Source: CADEDV01 sp964596345
GTDB lineage: Bacteria; Bacteroidota; Bacteroidia; Chitinophagales; Chitinophagaceae
Direction: 5' to 3'
Assembly (NCBI GenBank): GCA_964596345.1
Contig: CAZQSZ010000006.1
Coordinates: 62,001-126,000 of the forward strand
DNA length: 64,000 bases
The notes beneath the pieces were generated by a model. The model made no database searches. It was not told where the DNA came from and saw only the letters and a list, made by a program, of their open reading frames with translations. How positions within the stretch are numbered: the first letter of the stretch is position 1; every line of letters starts with the position of its first letter. This document shows, piece after piece, positions 8,414-19,600 of this stretch. Made by a program: the position numbers and the translations under genes.

Positions 8414-9616
8414 ATGCAATTCTGGGAATTTGTATTTCTCCTTAGCTGTTTCCTGGTTTTTTATAACTATGCCGGATACGCCATAGTAGCATATGTTATT
8501 ACCCTGGTTGCAAAAAAACGTGCCATTTCTGAAATAAATACAAAGACCCTTCCAACTGTGTCTTTTATCGTTGCCGCTTATAATGAAGAAGATTTTATTG
8601 AAAAGAAGATCATTAACTCGCTGTCACTCGATTATCCCCAATCGCTGATTGAATTCATTTTTATCACCGACGGATCTACAGATAAAACAAATGAAATTAT
8701 CAATCATTTCCCACTGATTAAGTTGTTATACCAGGCAGAAAGAGGCGGAAAATCAGCTGCCCTAAACCGGGCCGTTAATGTTGCGCAAAACGATATCCTG
8801 ATTTTCAGCGATGCCAACACCACACTTAATAAAAACGTTATATTAAATATTGTTAAACATTACAAGGATGAAAAAACAGGGGGTGTGGCTGGTGAGAAAA
8901 AAGTAGTGCCCCCCTCTGACAAACCAGATGAAGTTGGCACTGGGGAGGGATTATATTGGAAATATGAATCATTGTTGAAAAGAATAGATTCTAAATTTTA
9001 TTCGGTTGTTGGAGCTGCCGGTGAGCTTTTTTCAATTCGCCGTTCACTTTATGAACCTGTCCCCCATAACCTGATACTTGACGATTTTGTCATTTCCCTG
9101 AAAGTGGCACAAAAGGGTTACAGGATTATCTACGAGCCCGATGCCTATGCTGCCGAGTTACCTTCGTTTTCCATCAGGGATGAACAAAAAAGAAAAATCA
9201 GGATTGCCGCAGGAGGCTTCCAGGCAATCGGCATGCTGGCTGGTTTGTTTAAATTCTGGAAATATCCACGGCTCTCCTTCCTGTATATTTCACACCGGCT
9301 AATGCGATGGACAGTAAGCCCTCTTTGCTTAATACTTGCTTTCATTTCCAATATACTATTATTCATACAATCAGGTAACAGCATTTATAAAATCACTTTC
9401 ATTCTCCAACTTGCCTTTTATGTAATGGCAATTGCCGGAAATACAGGAGTATTAAGCCGGTTTAAGCTACTTAAGCTTCCTTACTATTTCACTTTCATGA
9501 ATGTCTCGGTCATACAGGGATTTTTCAGGCACCTTAAAGGAAGCCAATCTGCCATTTGGGAGAAAGCAAAAAGATCATCAGAACTGGCGCCTACTCATCA
9601 AAAAAACAACCACTAA
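8414..9616 (+). CDS. Family 2 glycosyltransferase with C-terminal membrane segments
   Basis: This 400-residue protein has an N-terminal membrane helix (residues about 5-28), a GT-A domain, and about three C-terminal membrane segments. Motifs are VSFIVAAYNEEDFI, FITDGSTDKT, IFSDANTTLN at the metal-binding position, DDFVISLKVAQKGYRIIYEP, and QKRKIRIAAGGFQ in place of the canonical QxxRW. The layout matches poly-beta-sugar synthase or cellulose-synthase-like GT2 enzymes. It is the first gene of a two-gene plus-strand block; the acyltransferase start lies 2 bases after its stop. The pair is flanked on both sides by minus-strand genes. Confidence 0.86.
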   Translation: MQFWEFVFLLSCFLVFYNYAGYAIVAYVITLVAKKRAISEINTKTLPTVSFIVAAYNEEDFIEKKIINSLSLDYPQSLIEFIFITDGSTDKTNEIINHFPLIKLLYQAERGGKSAALNRAVNVAQNDILIFSDANTTLNKNVILNIVKHYKDEKTGGVAGEKKVVPPSDKPDEVGTGEGLYWKYESLLKRIDSKFYSVVGAAGELFSIRRSLYEPVPHNLILDDFVISLKVAQKGYRIIYEPDAYAAELPSFSIRDEQKRKIRIAAGGFQAIGMLAGLFKFWKYPRLSFLYISHRLMRWTVSPLCLILAFISNILLFIQSGNSIYKITFILQLAFYVMAIAGNTGVLSRFKLLKLPYYFTFMNVSVIQGFFRHLKGSQSAIWEKAKRSSELAPTHQKNNH

Positions 9617-9618
9617 CT

Positions 9619-10701
9619 ATGCCCGGCGCTTTTCAGCTTAAACAATTCTTTTCTAAAGCATTTAACCTGGTTGTTCTGGAAAAAAGCAGGATGCCCTGGG
9701 TAGACTACCTGCGGGGCATTGCAATCGTTCTTGTTGTTTACCGCCATGTACTCATAGGCATAGAACGAACCGGCCGGAGCATCCCGGTTCTTTTAGAACA
9801 AGCCAATATGATATTCTTCAGTTTCAGAATGCCTCTTTTCTTCATTCTTTCCGGGTTGTTTATCTCCAGCAGTATTGCCAAAAGGGCAATCAAAAAACTT
9901 GTTGCGATCAAATTTGAGAATCTGTTATATCCCTATCTCGTATGGGCATTTTTACAGACCACTTTACAAATAGTTCTTTCTAACTATACCAATGCAGAAA
10001 GAACTCTGGAAGACTACACTTACATTTTATACCAGCCCCGGGGTCTTGACCAGTTTTGGTATCTCCCTGCCCTGTTTAATACAACAATAATTTACATTTT
10101 AGTAAAAACAAAGCTCCGCTTTCAGAACTGGATGCAATTGATACTCGGAGTTGCTTTATACTTTACCGGCCCTTATCTCCGTGATGTAAGTATGATGTCT
10201 GACTGGATGGAATTCTATATCTTTTTTGCCATCGGCGATTCCCTTTCCGGGATATTCTTTAAACAACCGGCACAACGTTTCCTGAACAGTAGCCTGACAC
10301 TTCTGTTAATCATTCCCATATTTGCATTAACGCAATACTATTATGTAAAGCAATTTGATGCTATCACCCAGGTTGAATTTCTTACTATCTCCCTTATTGG
10401 CTGCGTCAGTATGTTTGTATTTGCTTTCCGGCTGCAAAGACTGAATATTCTCTCTTTTTTACGAGTACTGGGTTTTCACTCCCTGTATATTTATGTAATG
10501 CATGTAATTGTATCTGCCTTTGTAAGGTTGATCCTCACTAAATTTGCAGGCATAACAGACCCCTCTATTCTCCTTTTATCGGGTATTATAACTGGTGTAA
10601 TCATACCCGTAATGCTTTACAATCTTATCATCAAGGAAAAACTTTGGTTTCTTTTCACATATCACAAACCGAAAGCATCACCGGGCGGGGAAGTGCAATA
10701 A
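9619..10701 (+). CDS. Acyltransferase family 3 membrane protein
   Basis: A 360-residue protein with about ten membrane segments. The N-terminal motif (WVDYLRGIAIVLVVYRHVL) contains the conserved arginine and histidine of acyltransferase-3 enzymes, followed by FFSFRMPLFFILSGLFIS. These enzymes O-acylate sugars or other envelope polymers. I chose the ATG at 9619, immediately after the upstream GT2 stop, instead of the in-frame ATG at 9556. The earlier start would overlap the GT2 gene by 61 bases and add a polar, non-conserved leader. This is the second acyltransferase of the locus and is only distantly like the one at 1476. Confidence 0.83.
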   Translation: MPGAFQLKQFFSKAFNLVVLEKSRMPWVDYLRGIAIVLVVYRHVLIGIERTGRSIPVLLEQANMIFFSFRMPLFFILSGLFISSSIAKRAIKKLVAIKFENLLYPYLVWAFLQTTLQIVLSNYTNAERTLEDYTYILYQPRGLDQFWYLPALFNTTIIYILVKTKLRFQNWMQLILGVALYFTGPYLRDVSMMSDWMEFYIFFAIGDSLSGIFFKQPAQRFLNSSLTLLLIIPIFALTQYYYVKQFDAITQVEFLTISLIGCVSMFVFAFRLQRLNILSFLRVLGFHSLYIYVMHVIVSAFVRLILTKFAGITDPSILLLSGIITGVIIPVMLYNLIIKEKLWFLFTYHKPKASPGGEVQ

Positions 10702-10716
10702 CAAATATCCCGTACT

Positions 10717-11994
10717 TTACCTCCCGTATCGTTCAATTACATGCAAAGCCTCCTGGTTGATCTGCTTTGCTGTATCGCTTTGGGGTTTACCAAAAAAGAT
10801 GGTCTCATACTCATTCCTGTACACCCCGTTGGCCTGGGTGCGGGCAAAGGCCTTTTTATTTAAAGAAGTATAAGTCATATAACCAATTGAAACGATACCA
10901 ATCAGCATGTAAACCGCAAACGCTGTGAGCTGCAGATTTTTTGACAGCCTCGATACCGGGAATGATGTTTGAATGACAACAGCCGCCACCAGCGGAAGAA
11001 CAGGGACCCAAAATCTCGGATCATAAAAAGGCCAGTTGAACATCAAAACGGAATAGAATACCAGGTAGGCTTTTACTATAAATGGGATTTTCTGATTCCG
11101 GAATAATAAGAAAACAAAAACGGCAAAGAACAGGATGCCCGTTACAATAAATCCTGTTTTTGATAAAGAGGCTGGTAAATAAGCAGCCACTTTGGACTGG
11201 GAGGTGTTAATCATCAGCTCAGACCATTCCGTAAAATGCCAGCCAAGAATGTCTTTGAACCCCACCCCCTCATCGAATTGTTTTGAAAATACGCCGGTGT
11301 AATGGTCAAGACCAAGTTGTTTAGAGAAAATAGCAACCCCCGCAATTATAATTAACAGAACCAGAACCACCACCTTATTCTTACGGATAAGTAAAAGTAA
11401 TTGTTCCCTGTATTGCCATATGATCCCGGCTACAAGGGCTGCCGCTAATGCCACCCCAACGGACCGGGTCAGGAAGGCGAGGCCGGCAGCAATGAAAGAC
11501 AAAAACAGGGAAACAAAGCTCCTGGTGCTGGTAAATTTACAGAAGTAATATAAGCTGGCCATCGAGAAAAAGAGATACTGCATTTCAGAAAGAGGATGCG
11601 TGGTAAATTTTATCGTGGTCCAGTTCAGTAATACAACAGCAATAAAAAGATAGGTTTTACCCGACAGGTCAAAAACCTTCTTGGCCAGATATATACTGCC
11701 AAAAAGAAAGGCACAGTTAATAAATACAATAACAAAAGAATTCAATAACCCGATTTTGGATAAAAGAAGTAATAATCCAGTGTATCCGTAAGGCAGGTAG
11801 TCTTTAGCAGCTTCAGAATCGGGCGGGCAGCCCAATTCTATGCAATCCTTAATAGCAAAGTAACGCAGCATATCAACATGGAGGCGCAGGGGGCTGAGAC
11901 AATTAATAAAGTAAATAAGGATCAGTGAAGCTGCAATGAATTTAATCAATTGCTCATTCCGTTTACTTAATACTGCCGTATTCAGAGTTTCCAT
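10717..11994 (-). CDS. Polytopic membrane protein, possibly a GT-C glycosyltransferase
   Basis: The 425-residue product has about ten to eleven hydrophobic segments. The first extracytoplasmic loop carries acidic residues near a membrane boundary (LHVDMLRYFAIKDCIE), as in GT-C enzymes, and a late segment reads FYDPRFWVPVLPLV, a pattern seen in GT39/GT87-like proteins. I cannot assign a substrate. It is the last gene of a minus-strand run (GT2, methyltransferase, this gene) and overlaps the methyltransferase stop by one base, implying co-transcription. Confidence 0.6.
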   Translation of the reverse strand: METLNTAVLSKRNEQLIKFIAASLILIYFINCLSPLRLHVDMLRYFAIKDCIELGCPPDSEAAKDYLPYGYTGLLLLLSKIGLLNSFVIVFINCAFLFGSIYLAKKVFDLSGKTYLFIAVVLLNWTTIKFTTHPLSEMQYLFFSMASLYYFCKFTSTRSFVSLFLSFIAAGLAFLTRSVGVALAAALVAGIIWQYREQLLLLIRKNKVVVLVLLIIIAGVAIFSKQLGLDHYTGVFSKQFDEGVGFKDILGWHFTEWSELMINTSQSKVAAYLPASLSKTGFIVTGILFFAVFVFLLFRNQKIPFIVKAYLVFYSVLMFNWPFYDPRFWVPVLPLVAAVVIQTSFPVSRLSKNLQLTAFAVYMLIGIVSIGYMTYTSLNKKAFARTQANGVYRNEYETIFFGKPQSDTAKQINQEALHVIERYGR

Positions 11995-12746
11995 TACTTC
12001 AATTCAGTTTTATTATTTACTGCGATAATGATTAAAGACAATCCTGCTATCCGGCTGGTTAGTTTATCAAAAATCCGGAATAAAGGAACCAGTGAATTAT
12101 ATACCGATAATTGAGACCTGGAGATTATTTTTTTCCGGAACAACGTACCGGATAACCACCAACCAGGAATACCGGGACTGTTAAAATATCTTAAAGAGGA
12201 TATAACAAACCCCTGGCCCGTTACCACAGCTGATAATGTCTTTTTACTGTAGCGCCTGAAATGCCTTAACTCCCTGTCCAAAGAATTATACAGCCATTGG
12301 AAAGCCGGAACCAGTATCACTAATCGCCCATTCTCCGTTAATAATTTTTTGCAATTCCGGATCGCAGTCCTGCCGTCTTTAATATGCTCGATTACGTTTA
12401 ATGCAACTACCGTATCATACTTACCCATCAGAGATGCATATTGCTCTTCAAAATTAGTAGCAGAAAGATCTATTCTGTAAACTCCTTCTACCTGCTTATT
12501 ATGCCCGAGGCGCTGTTGCAAAACGGAACAGTAATTCTCATTCATATCACTTACCGTAAGCAATGAGGCCTTTTCAAGCAGGTGTATCGACAGGTTACCG
12601 ATTCCGCTGCCTATTTCCAGGATTTTACCACGGCAATGAACCGCTATAGCATCGAACATCCAGCGGTTAAAGCGTTCGGCATGGGCAAATGCTTCTAATG
12701 TTTCTCCTCCTGTCCAATCAGCACTTTTGTCCCCGATCAATGTCAT
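11994..12746 (-). CDS. Class I SAM-dependent methyltransferase
   Basis: The 250-residue protein shows methyltransferase motif I (GKILEIGSGIGNLSIHLL, residues about 39-56), an acidic residue after the second strand (LTVSDMNENYCSVL), and the motif IV region YDTVVALNVIEHIKDG. The C-terminal part has a hydrophobic, membrane-proximal stretch. This arrangement is common for Methyltransf_11-type enzymes encoded beside DPM1-like glycosyltransferases in polysaccharide clusters. The start overlaps the stop of the upstream GT2 gene by four bases, and its own stop overlaps the next start by one. The methyl acceptor is unknown. Confidence 0.82.
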   Translation of the reverse strand: MTLIGDKSADWTGGETLEAFAHAERFNRWMFDAIAVHCRGKILEIGSGIGNLSIHLLEKASLLTVSDMNENYCSVLQQRLGHNKQVEGVYRIDLSATNFEEQYASLMGKYDTVVALNVIEHIKDGRTAIRNCKKLLTENGRLVILVPAFQWLYNSLDRELRHFRRYSKKTLSAVVTGQGFVISSLRYFNSPGIPGWWLSGTLFRKKIISRSQLSVYNSLVPLFRIFDKLTSRIAGLSLIIIAVNNKTELK

Positions 12747-13468
12747 TTGGAAAATATGTTATACTTAAGAATGCAATAAATGGCCCGGAAACCATCCTTC
12801 CAGCCGATTTTCTTACCTTCTTCATAAGTACGTCCATAATAAGAAATACCTACTTCATATATCCTGATCTTGGGAATACGGGATATTTTAGCGGTTACTT
12901 CGGGTTCAAAACCAAATCTCTTTTCCTTTAGTTTTACTTCCTGGATGATGGATGTTTTGAATAACTTATAACAGGTTTCCATATCCGTCAGGTTGAGGTT
13001 GGTAAACATATTACTAAGCCTCGTCAGGAATTTATTTCCGATGGAGTGCCAGTAAAACAGTATCCTGTGCGAATTACCGCCGAGAAAGCGGGAGCCATAA
13101 ACCACATCTGCAAACCCGCGAACCACGGGTTTCAACAGTAAATTAAATTCCTCGGGGTCATACTCCAAATCTGCATCCTGGATAACCAGGTATTCCCCGG
13201 AGGCCTTTTGAATACCGGTATGGATTGCCGCTCCTTTCCCCTTATTTACTTCATGCTTGTAGTACTGGATATTTAATCCGGGTCTTCCGGACATATAATT
13301 TTTAATGGCCTCCTCAGTGTTATCAGTTGAACAATCATTTACAATGATCAATTCTTTTTCGATATCATTAATGAGTACGGTGTCCGCCACACGGTCAAGA
13401 ATAAGATGGATCGTTCGTCCTTCGTTATAAGCCGGGATGACAATTGAAAGCCTTGTAATTTTTTCCAT
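12743..13468 (-). CDS. DPM1-like family 2 glycosyltransferase
   Basis: This 241-residue GT-A protein has RLSIVIPAYNEGRTIHLIL at the N-terminus, IVNDCSTDNTEE, the DxD-type site IQDADLEYDPEEF, and VVYGSRFLGG. These are features of dolichyl/polyprenyl-phosphate sugar synthases. Such enzymes make polyprenyl-phosphate sugars, the donors used by GT-C enzymes, and two GT-C-like proteins are encoded nearby. No C-terminal membrane helices are present. It is the first gene of a tightly overlapping three-gene unit with the methyltransferase and the polytopic protein. Confidence 0.86.
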   Translation of the reverse strand: MEKITRLSIVIPAYNEGRTIHLILDRVADTVLINDIEKELIIVNDCSTDNTEEAIKNYMSGRPGLNIQYYKHEVNKGKGAAIHTGIQKASGEYLVIQDADLEYDPEEFNLLLKPVVRGFADVVYGSRFLGGNSHRILFYWHSIGNKFLTRLSNMFTNLNLTDMETCYKLFKTSIIQEVKLKEKRFGFEPEVTAKISRIPKIRIYEVGISYYGRTYEEGKKIGWKDGFRAIYCILKYNIFSK

Positions 13469-13551
13469 TTTGGGTTTCGATGATTTAATAGGGCGTTAAA
13501 ATACAGTTTTATAGCCTGTTATGCAATGGCTGGCCGGTTTTTTAAAAGAGA

Positions 13552-13576
13552 AGGGCCGATTTTTAAAATCAGCCCT
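13552..13576 (-). terminator. Hairpin after the giant surface-protein gene
   Basis: AGGGC-C-GATTTT pairs with AAAATC-A-GCCCT with one internal mismatch. Reading the minus strand, a short T-rich run (CTTTT) follows. It lies 26 bases after the stop of the 2341-residue gene. Confidence 0.45.
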
Positions 13577-13601
13577 CCTATTGAGTTGGTTTTTACATGT
13601 T

Positions 13602-16600
13602 CTAACGCTTGGTGAGTTTCAGGCTCTTCGATTTACCTGACTGTACATAAAAGACCTGGGCAATATAGGTACCTTTTGCGACGCCTATATTTCCATCAAT
13701 TCTTATGTAATTGTCCCCGTTATTCAAACCGGCTATCTGCTTCTGGTATACTTGTTTTCCTGACATATCATAGATGCTGATACGTACGGCTTCGTTTGCT
13801 GCTGCAGGTACAACCAATGTAAAGCTTTGCTCAAACGGATTAGGATAAGCAGTCAGCACTTTATTGTCAGTTATAGCCTCTGCTGTTACTACTTCTGCTT
13901 TAACTTCTTCTGTAGTTGCAGCTGCCGCAGGTGCTACAGGGCTCGATTGGGTAATAGTACCCGTGGTAACCGGGCCTCTTCCACCCAGGTTGCCCGGGGT
14001 TGAAGCTATATCATTGTCAGACTTCGTATAGCCTTTGACGATCATAGCTCCGAGCAGCCCAAATGTTGCACTCTCATAACTTCCAAAGTTTACGATTGCC
14101 TCACCATTCTCATCACCAGATACATTATATAAAGTAACCGTACCACTTCTATTATTGAATCCATTCAGCAATACTGTTTTCCCATTTACAGTATAATAAC
14201 AGGTCTGATCTCCGAATACTCCAGTCACACTACAGAAGAAAGTCAGATCGTATGTTTTAGCACTGCTCAGGCCGGAAAGTTTCACATAAGTCGGGGTACC
14301 CGGGAACATACCAAAGTTCTCAATCATCACATTGTCCGGGAATATTCCTGAGTTGTTGCCAGTATTCACACCGCTGTTAACCACACCATCAACTTTCACA
14401 GGCTGGGTCATACCGATATTTGTTGGAATACCAGACTGATTTTTAAAGTTATCCCAACTTGCACCAATACCATAAACCCAGTTAAGATTATTCCAGGGGC
14501 TTGGTGCTACGGCTGCACTGGTATTAAAGTTGATATGTACCAGGGAGCTGTATGTATATCCTCTTGCAGCATTACTATAGCCTGATGTACCAGCAGCAGA
14601 TGTTGCCCTAACGGTATAATCATAAGTAGTGTTAGCAGGCAAATTATTATTAATATAAGATGTAGTGTTTGCCGGAACTGTGGTTAACAATGAATAGGAG
14701 CCACCGGCATCTGCTCGCCAGATTTCATAGCCAGTTTCATTATCCGCCCTGTCCTGCCACTGCAATGTGATCGAGTTGTTTTTCAGATCAACAGCTCTCA
14801 GCTCAACCGGGCTCAGTACTGTTACATCAGCCGGTACGTATGACTGGATAACCAGGGCGCTAAATACTGCAGTGACTGCTCCAGACGCTTTGGCAACATT
14901 AATAGTAACCGTACCATTAACAGGTGTGATTCCGTTTATCTGAACCGTCTTATCAGCATTATAGGCAGCGCTCAGTGAAACCGTTGTTCCATTGATCGTA
15001 AAGTTGGTCAATGAATTTTCACTGGTTCCATGGCTGTTAAAGAATACAAAGTTGTACTTCCTGGCATTATTAAGCCCTGTCACAGTAACCCTGCGTGTTC
15101 CTGCATCTGTTGCATAAATACCTGACCTGGATACCTGTTCCGGATACAGTTCTTTACCATCACGGAATCGTACACCGGTTGAAGAACCACCCTGCCATGC
15201 ATCAGTAAGTGTTACATTAATACCGGTGGGCAGGTCATTATCATCCCTGAGATTCGTAATGGAAAGGCCTGCAAATGGAGCCGGAGCATTCAGGTTATTC
15301 CATGGCTTCGGTGCCTGGTTATTATCATTTGCAATGTTCACATACGTATATGTAACATCAGCATCCGTAACAAAAATGGTGAAATTAACCGTACTGCTTG
15401 CATCGTTATTATCTTTTGCAGTTACAGTTACACCCGGGAAGATTCCCAGTGTTCCTGCATTCGGGTTGATACTGATAACACCTGTACCATTACCATTATC
15501 TGTAAATGTGGCGAAAGATGGCAGGCCAGTCACTGTTAAAGTAACCTGGTCAGTTGCATCATCCAGTGCCGTAACATTTACTGTGGCATTCTGGTTATTT
15601 TTTATCTGTACATCCGGTATCGCAGTAAGAGCGGGTACTCTGTTGGCTGTGGTCACAGTAACAGCTTCTGTATAATCAGAATTCCCATAACTGTTAAATG
15701 CCCTGAGTTTATAAAAATACTGTGTATTACCGGAGATCGTATTATCAAGGTAGGTCTCAACATTAGGATTGGTAGTTCCCACGAGGCTGTAAGGCCCTGC
15801 TTCACCTACTGCACGATAAACCTCATAGCCTGTTTCATTGTAAGCTGCATCCTGCCAGTTTAACCTTACACCCTGACCTGTTATTACCTGTGCAGTCAGT
15901 GATTTTGGCATAGCAGGAGCTGTTCCATCATCATAGACTTCTGTAATTACAAGGGCATTCAGGTAACCGATTGGTGTACCGGGTGCTTTGCTCATATTTA
16001 CAGTAATAGTACCATTTGCAGCAGGTATGATCTCATTAATAGAAACAGTATTCTGTGTATTATTCTGAACGTTCAGGGATACTGTTGTGGACCCAACTGT
16101 ATAATTTGTCGTTCCATTATCGGTAACATAATTAAATACACTACCAGCATAGAAAGAGAGATTATACTTCTTATTCGGATCAAGACCTGTCACGTTCAGG
16201 CTGGCGGTTTCTGGTCCGCCATAATAGCCAAAGTACCAGAAATCGTTCAATACTCCATCAGGATATACGCCTGAATTATTACCCGTAGTCGGACCGGCAT
16301 TATAAGGCAACCACCAGGATTGCAGGAAGTTAATACCCACAGATGTGGTATTATTATCAGCATCCCTTAGATTATTGGTGGTGATGCCTGTCATATTATT
16401 CCATGGCGCACCCATTACATGGGCATATTGCACCCTGGCATATATCTTCTTATTTGGATCTTTATCATTAACGGTGAGCTGGAACTGTGCTGTACCGGTT
16501 CCGCCGTTACCATCAGTTACATTAACATTAACCGTATATACACCAGCCGCTGCATAATTAGGCTGCAACAGCAGTGTAGCACTTCCGTTTGCTCCGGGTG

Positions 16601-19600
16601 TTAACGTATACGCATTCGGCAGATTAGTTACTGACCAGCTCAATACATCAGCTGCGTTTTGATCCTGCGCTGTCAGGTTGATGGAAACACTTCCATTTTC
16701 ATCAACGGTATAATTACTGATAGCGTTTACAGTGGGATTATAATTATCATTCACTGTCAGATCGAATGACTCGGAGCTGCTGCCACCATCCACATCACTT
16801 GCATGAACTGTGATGCCGGGGAATGAGCCCTGAACACCTGGCTGAGTAAATGTAATTGTACCTGCACCACTTGCGGTTTGCTGGAAGCTTGCAAATGGAG
16901 GAAGATTATCTACTGTAAGGGTGAGATATCCTGGATCCGTATCAGTTGCTGTTACGTTTAATGCTACCGTAGACTGGAAATGGATTGCCTGGTTATTGAT
17001 AGCTGCTATTACCGGGATATTATTCAGGGTCTTCGCACTGTCTTCGTTACTGAAAGCTGAATTACTGCCCACTCCTGTTGCCAATACTTTATAGTAATAA
17101 ATAACATTAGCGAACAGATCATTGTCAGTATAGGTAGTCGTATTTGCCGGTAATGAAGCCAGTTGGACAAAATTAGAATTACCATTAACAGACCTGTAAA
17201 GGTTATAACCTGTTTCATTATTGGCATTATCTGTCCAGCTTACCTGGGTGGACGATGTAGAAACAGCAGTTGCTGTTAATCCACCTGGCACTGCCGGTGT
17301 TGCAGGCAGGGCAAGAGTAGTTGCAAATACAGAACCGTAGGTACTGTTATACAGGGCTAAAATATCAGCTGCGGATAACGCAGTTCCGAAAATATAAAAA
17401 TCATCAAATCGTCCGTCAAACTGCCCGAAAGCGGTATTTAGTGCATTTCCACCATTGTCATCACCGATCATGGAGCCATCTGTAGTTGTACCTACAGAAG
17501 TAAATCCAAGATTAGTATTGGAGGCCACCTGGGCCCCGTTTACATAAAGCCGCAAGGTATTAGTGCTATATACCAGCGCAATGTGATTCCATGCAGTACT
17601 GTTGTAAGAAGCAGATATACTTCTGCGGGTGTTATTGCTGGCAACACCGGCAATCAGATTATTGGCATTAATATACATAGCCAATCCATCATCGCTTCCG
17701 CCGAAATCAAATATGCCCCGGTTACTATTCGACACATCTGACCTCATCCAGAAGGCAACGGTCTTTTGTGAATAACCTCCACGCAGGTAATCACCTGAAC
17801 TGGTATTAACAGTAATATCTTCATTACTACCATTCAGGTCAACAGAATGAGTTCCTTCCATCCTGTCAGAATTAAATGTAGGTGTATTATTACCCGTTAA
17901 TGATCTGCCGTTCGGACTTGCATCATTGTAATTATTATTGAATTTCCAGTTAGCCTCTGCATTATTTTGAGGTATAAATGAAGATTCTCCGTACTGACCA
18001 ACAGACCTTAACTGGTAGTAATAGGTAGTGGCAGGATTCAGCGCCACACTATCTGTAAAGGTGGTAGTGTTAGCAGAAGCCAGCCCAACAGGTGCATAGC
18101 CAGATGTAGCATTGGTTGATCTCCACACTTCAAAGCCAGTCTCATTATTACTGTTATCAGTCCATGAAACGCTGATTGCTTTATATGAAATAACAGAAAC
18201 TGAAAGATTTCCCGGGGCTGCTGGTGCCGAACCATTATTCGCAGCAGTTTCCTGGAAGGCACTGTTAGGTATTGCCGAATAGGAAGTGCCTGAAGAAGGA
18301 GTCCTCCAGGATACAGTCAGGCCTTCACCCCCGCCTTGCTCATAGAATGCAACGGCAATAGGATAAACACCTGCCGTAAGGCTCATAGCACTGGAAGTTC
18401 TGTCCTGGCTGCCATGAAGTCCGTCATTATTAACAGTTGGTGCACCAGAAAAACTATAAGGAGATGTTGTACCATTAAGACTTCCAAGCCACAACCTGCT
18501 TCCATCATCGGAGTTGGTCCGGAAATAATAGGTACCTGAAGTTGGAATAACAATATATCCCTCCCACAGGAAGGCAAAATTATCATTCTGCACCCTTGGC
18601 GTCAATGCAAAATTGGTCATTACTCCTGTGGTTACAGGTGTCAGTGAATTGAAGTCAGGAAGATTATTCCAGGTTCCTGTATAAGTGTAATGCTTGTAAG
18701 CAATACCATTGATCCGTGGCTGCGCAGTTACCTGGTTACTGAATGGTGACAAGTTTCCAGCTCCATCCAATGCCCTTACGGTAAAATTGTATGATTGCTG
18801 CGGGGTCAGTTCATTAATAGTGATAGAAGTTCCCGTAGCTGGATAAGCTCTTACTCCATCAATATAAATATCATAACGGGTTACGGCAATATCATCCACA
18901 GATTCCGCCCATGTAAGAGATACAGATGTCCTGGTGATACCTGTAACCTGCAGGTTGCCCGGTGCGGTTGGAAGCTGTGTATCTGATTCTGTTGTAGCAG
19001 AAGCTTCATTGGAAGCAGTTGAAGCTGCAAAACCATTAACAGCCCTTAATTTATAATAGTATTTTGTTTTCGGAGTCAGGCCAGTTACGTTATAGGTTGT
19101 AGCATCCGCTCCTGTTATGGCAATCAGTGTATATGGTCCTCCGGCACTGGTTCCATGGTAAATTTCATAATTGGTCTCATTATATTGAGGAGCAGGATTG
19201 TCACTCCAGTCCAGCCGGATTGTAGTTTTTGAAGTGGTTGTTGCCACTACATTAGAAGCCGGGCTTGGTTTATTTGTACCATTTGCATCAACAACAGCAA
19301 AAGGATCTGAAAAACTGCTGGAACAGCCATATTGTTCAGTTACTCTTGCAATGTATTGACCGGGTGTTGTTACCACTAATGTATTTGCTGAACCAATAGA
19401 AGTATTGTTGCCTACTCTTCTCCATTCATAAGAAGCATACCCTTCAGGCACTTTAAGTGTAACACTGGTATTGCCATCCAGGGCTGGAATTACACTACTC
19501 ATCAAACCATCTGTAGCAATAGGTGGTGTAACAGTAGCGACTTTGATTTTAATTTCAACAGGTATCCTTGACCAGTCTGACCAGATACCATTTTTTTGCA

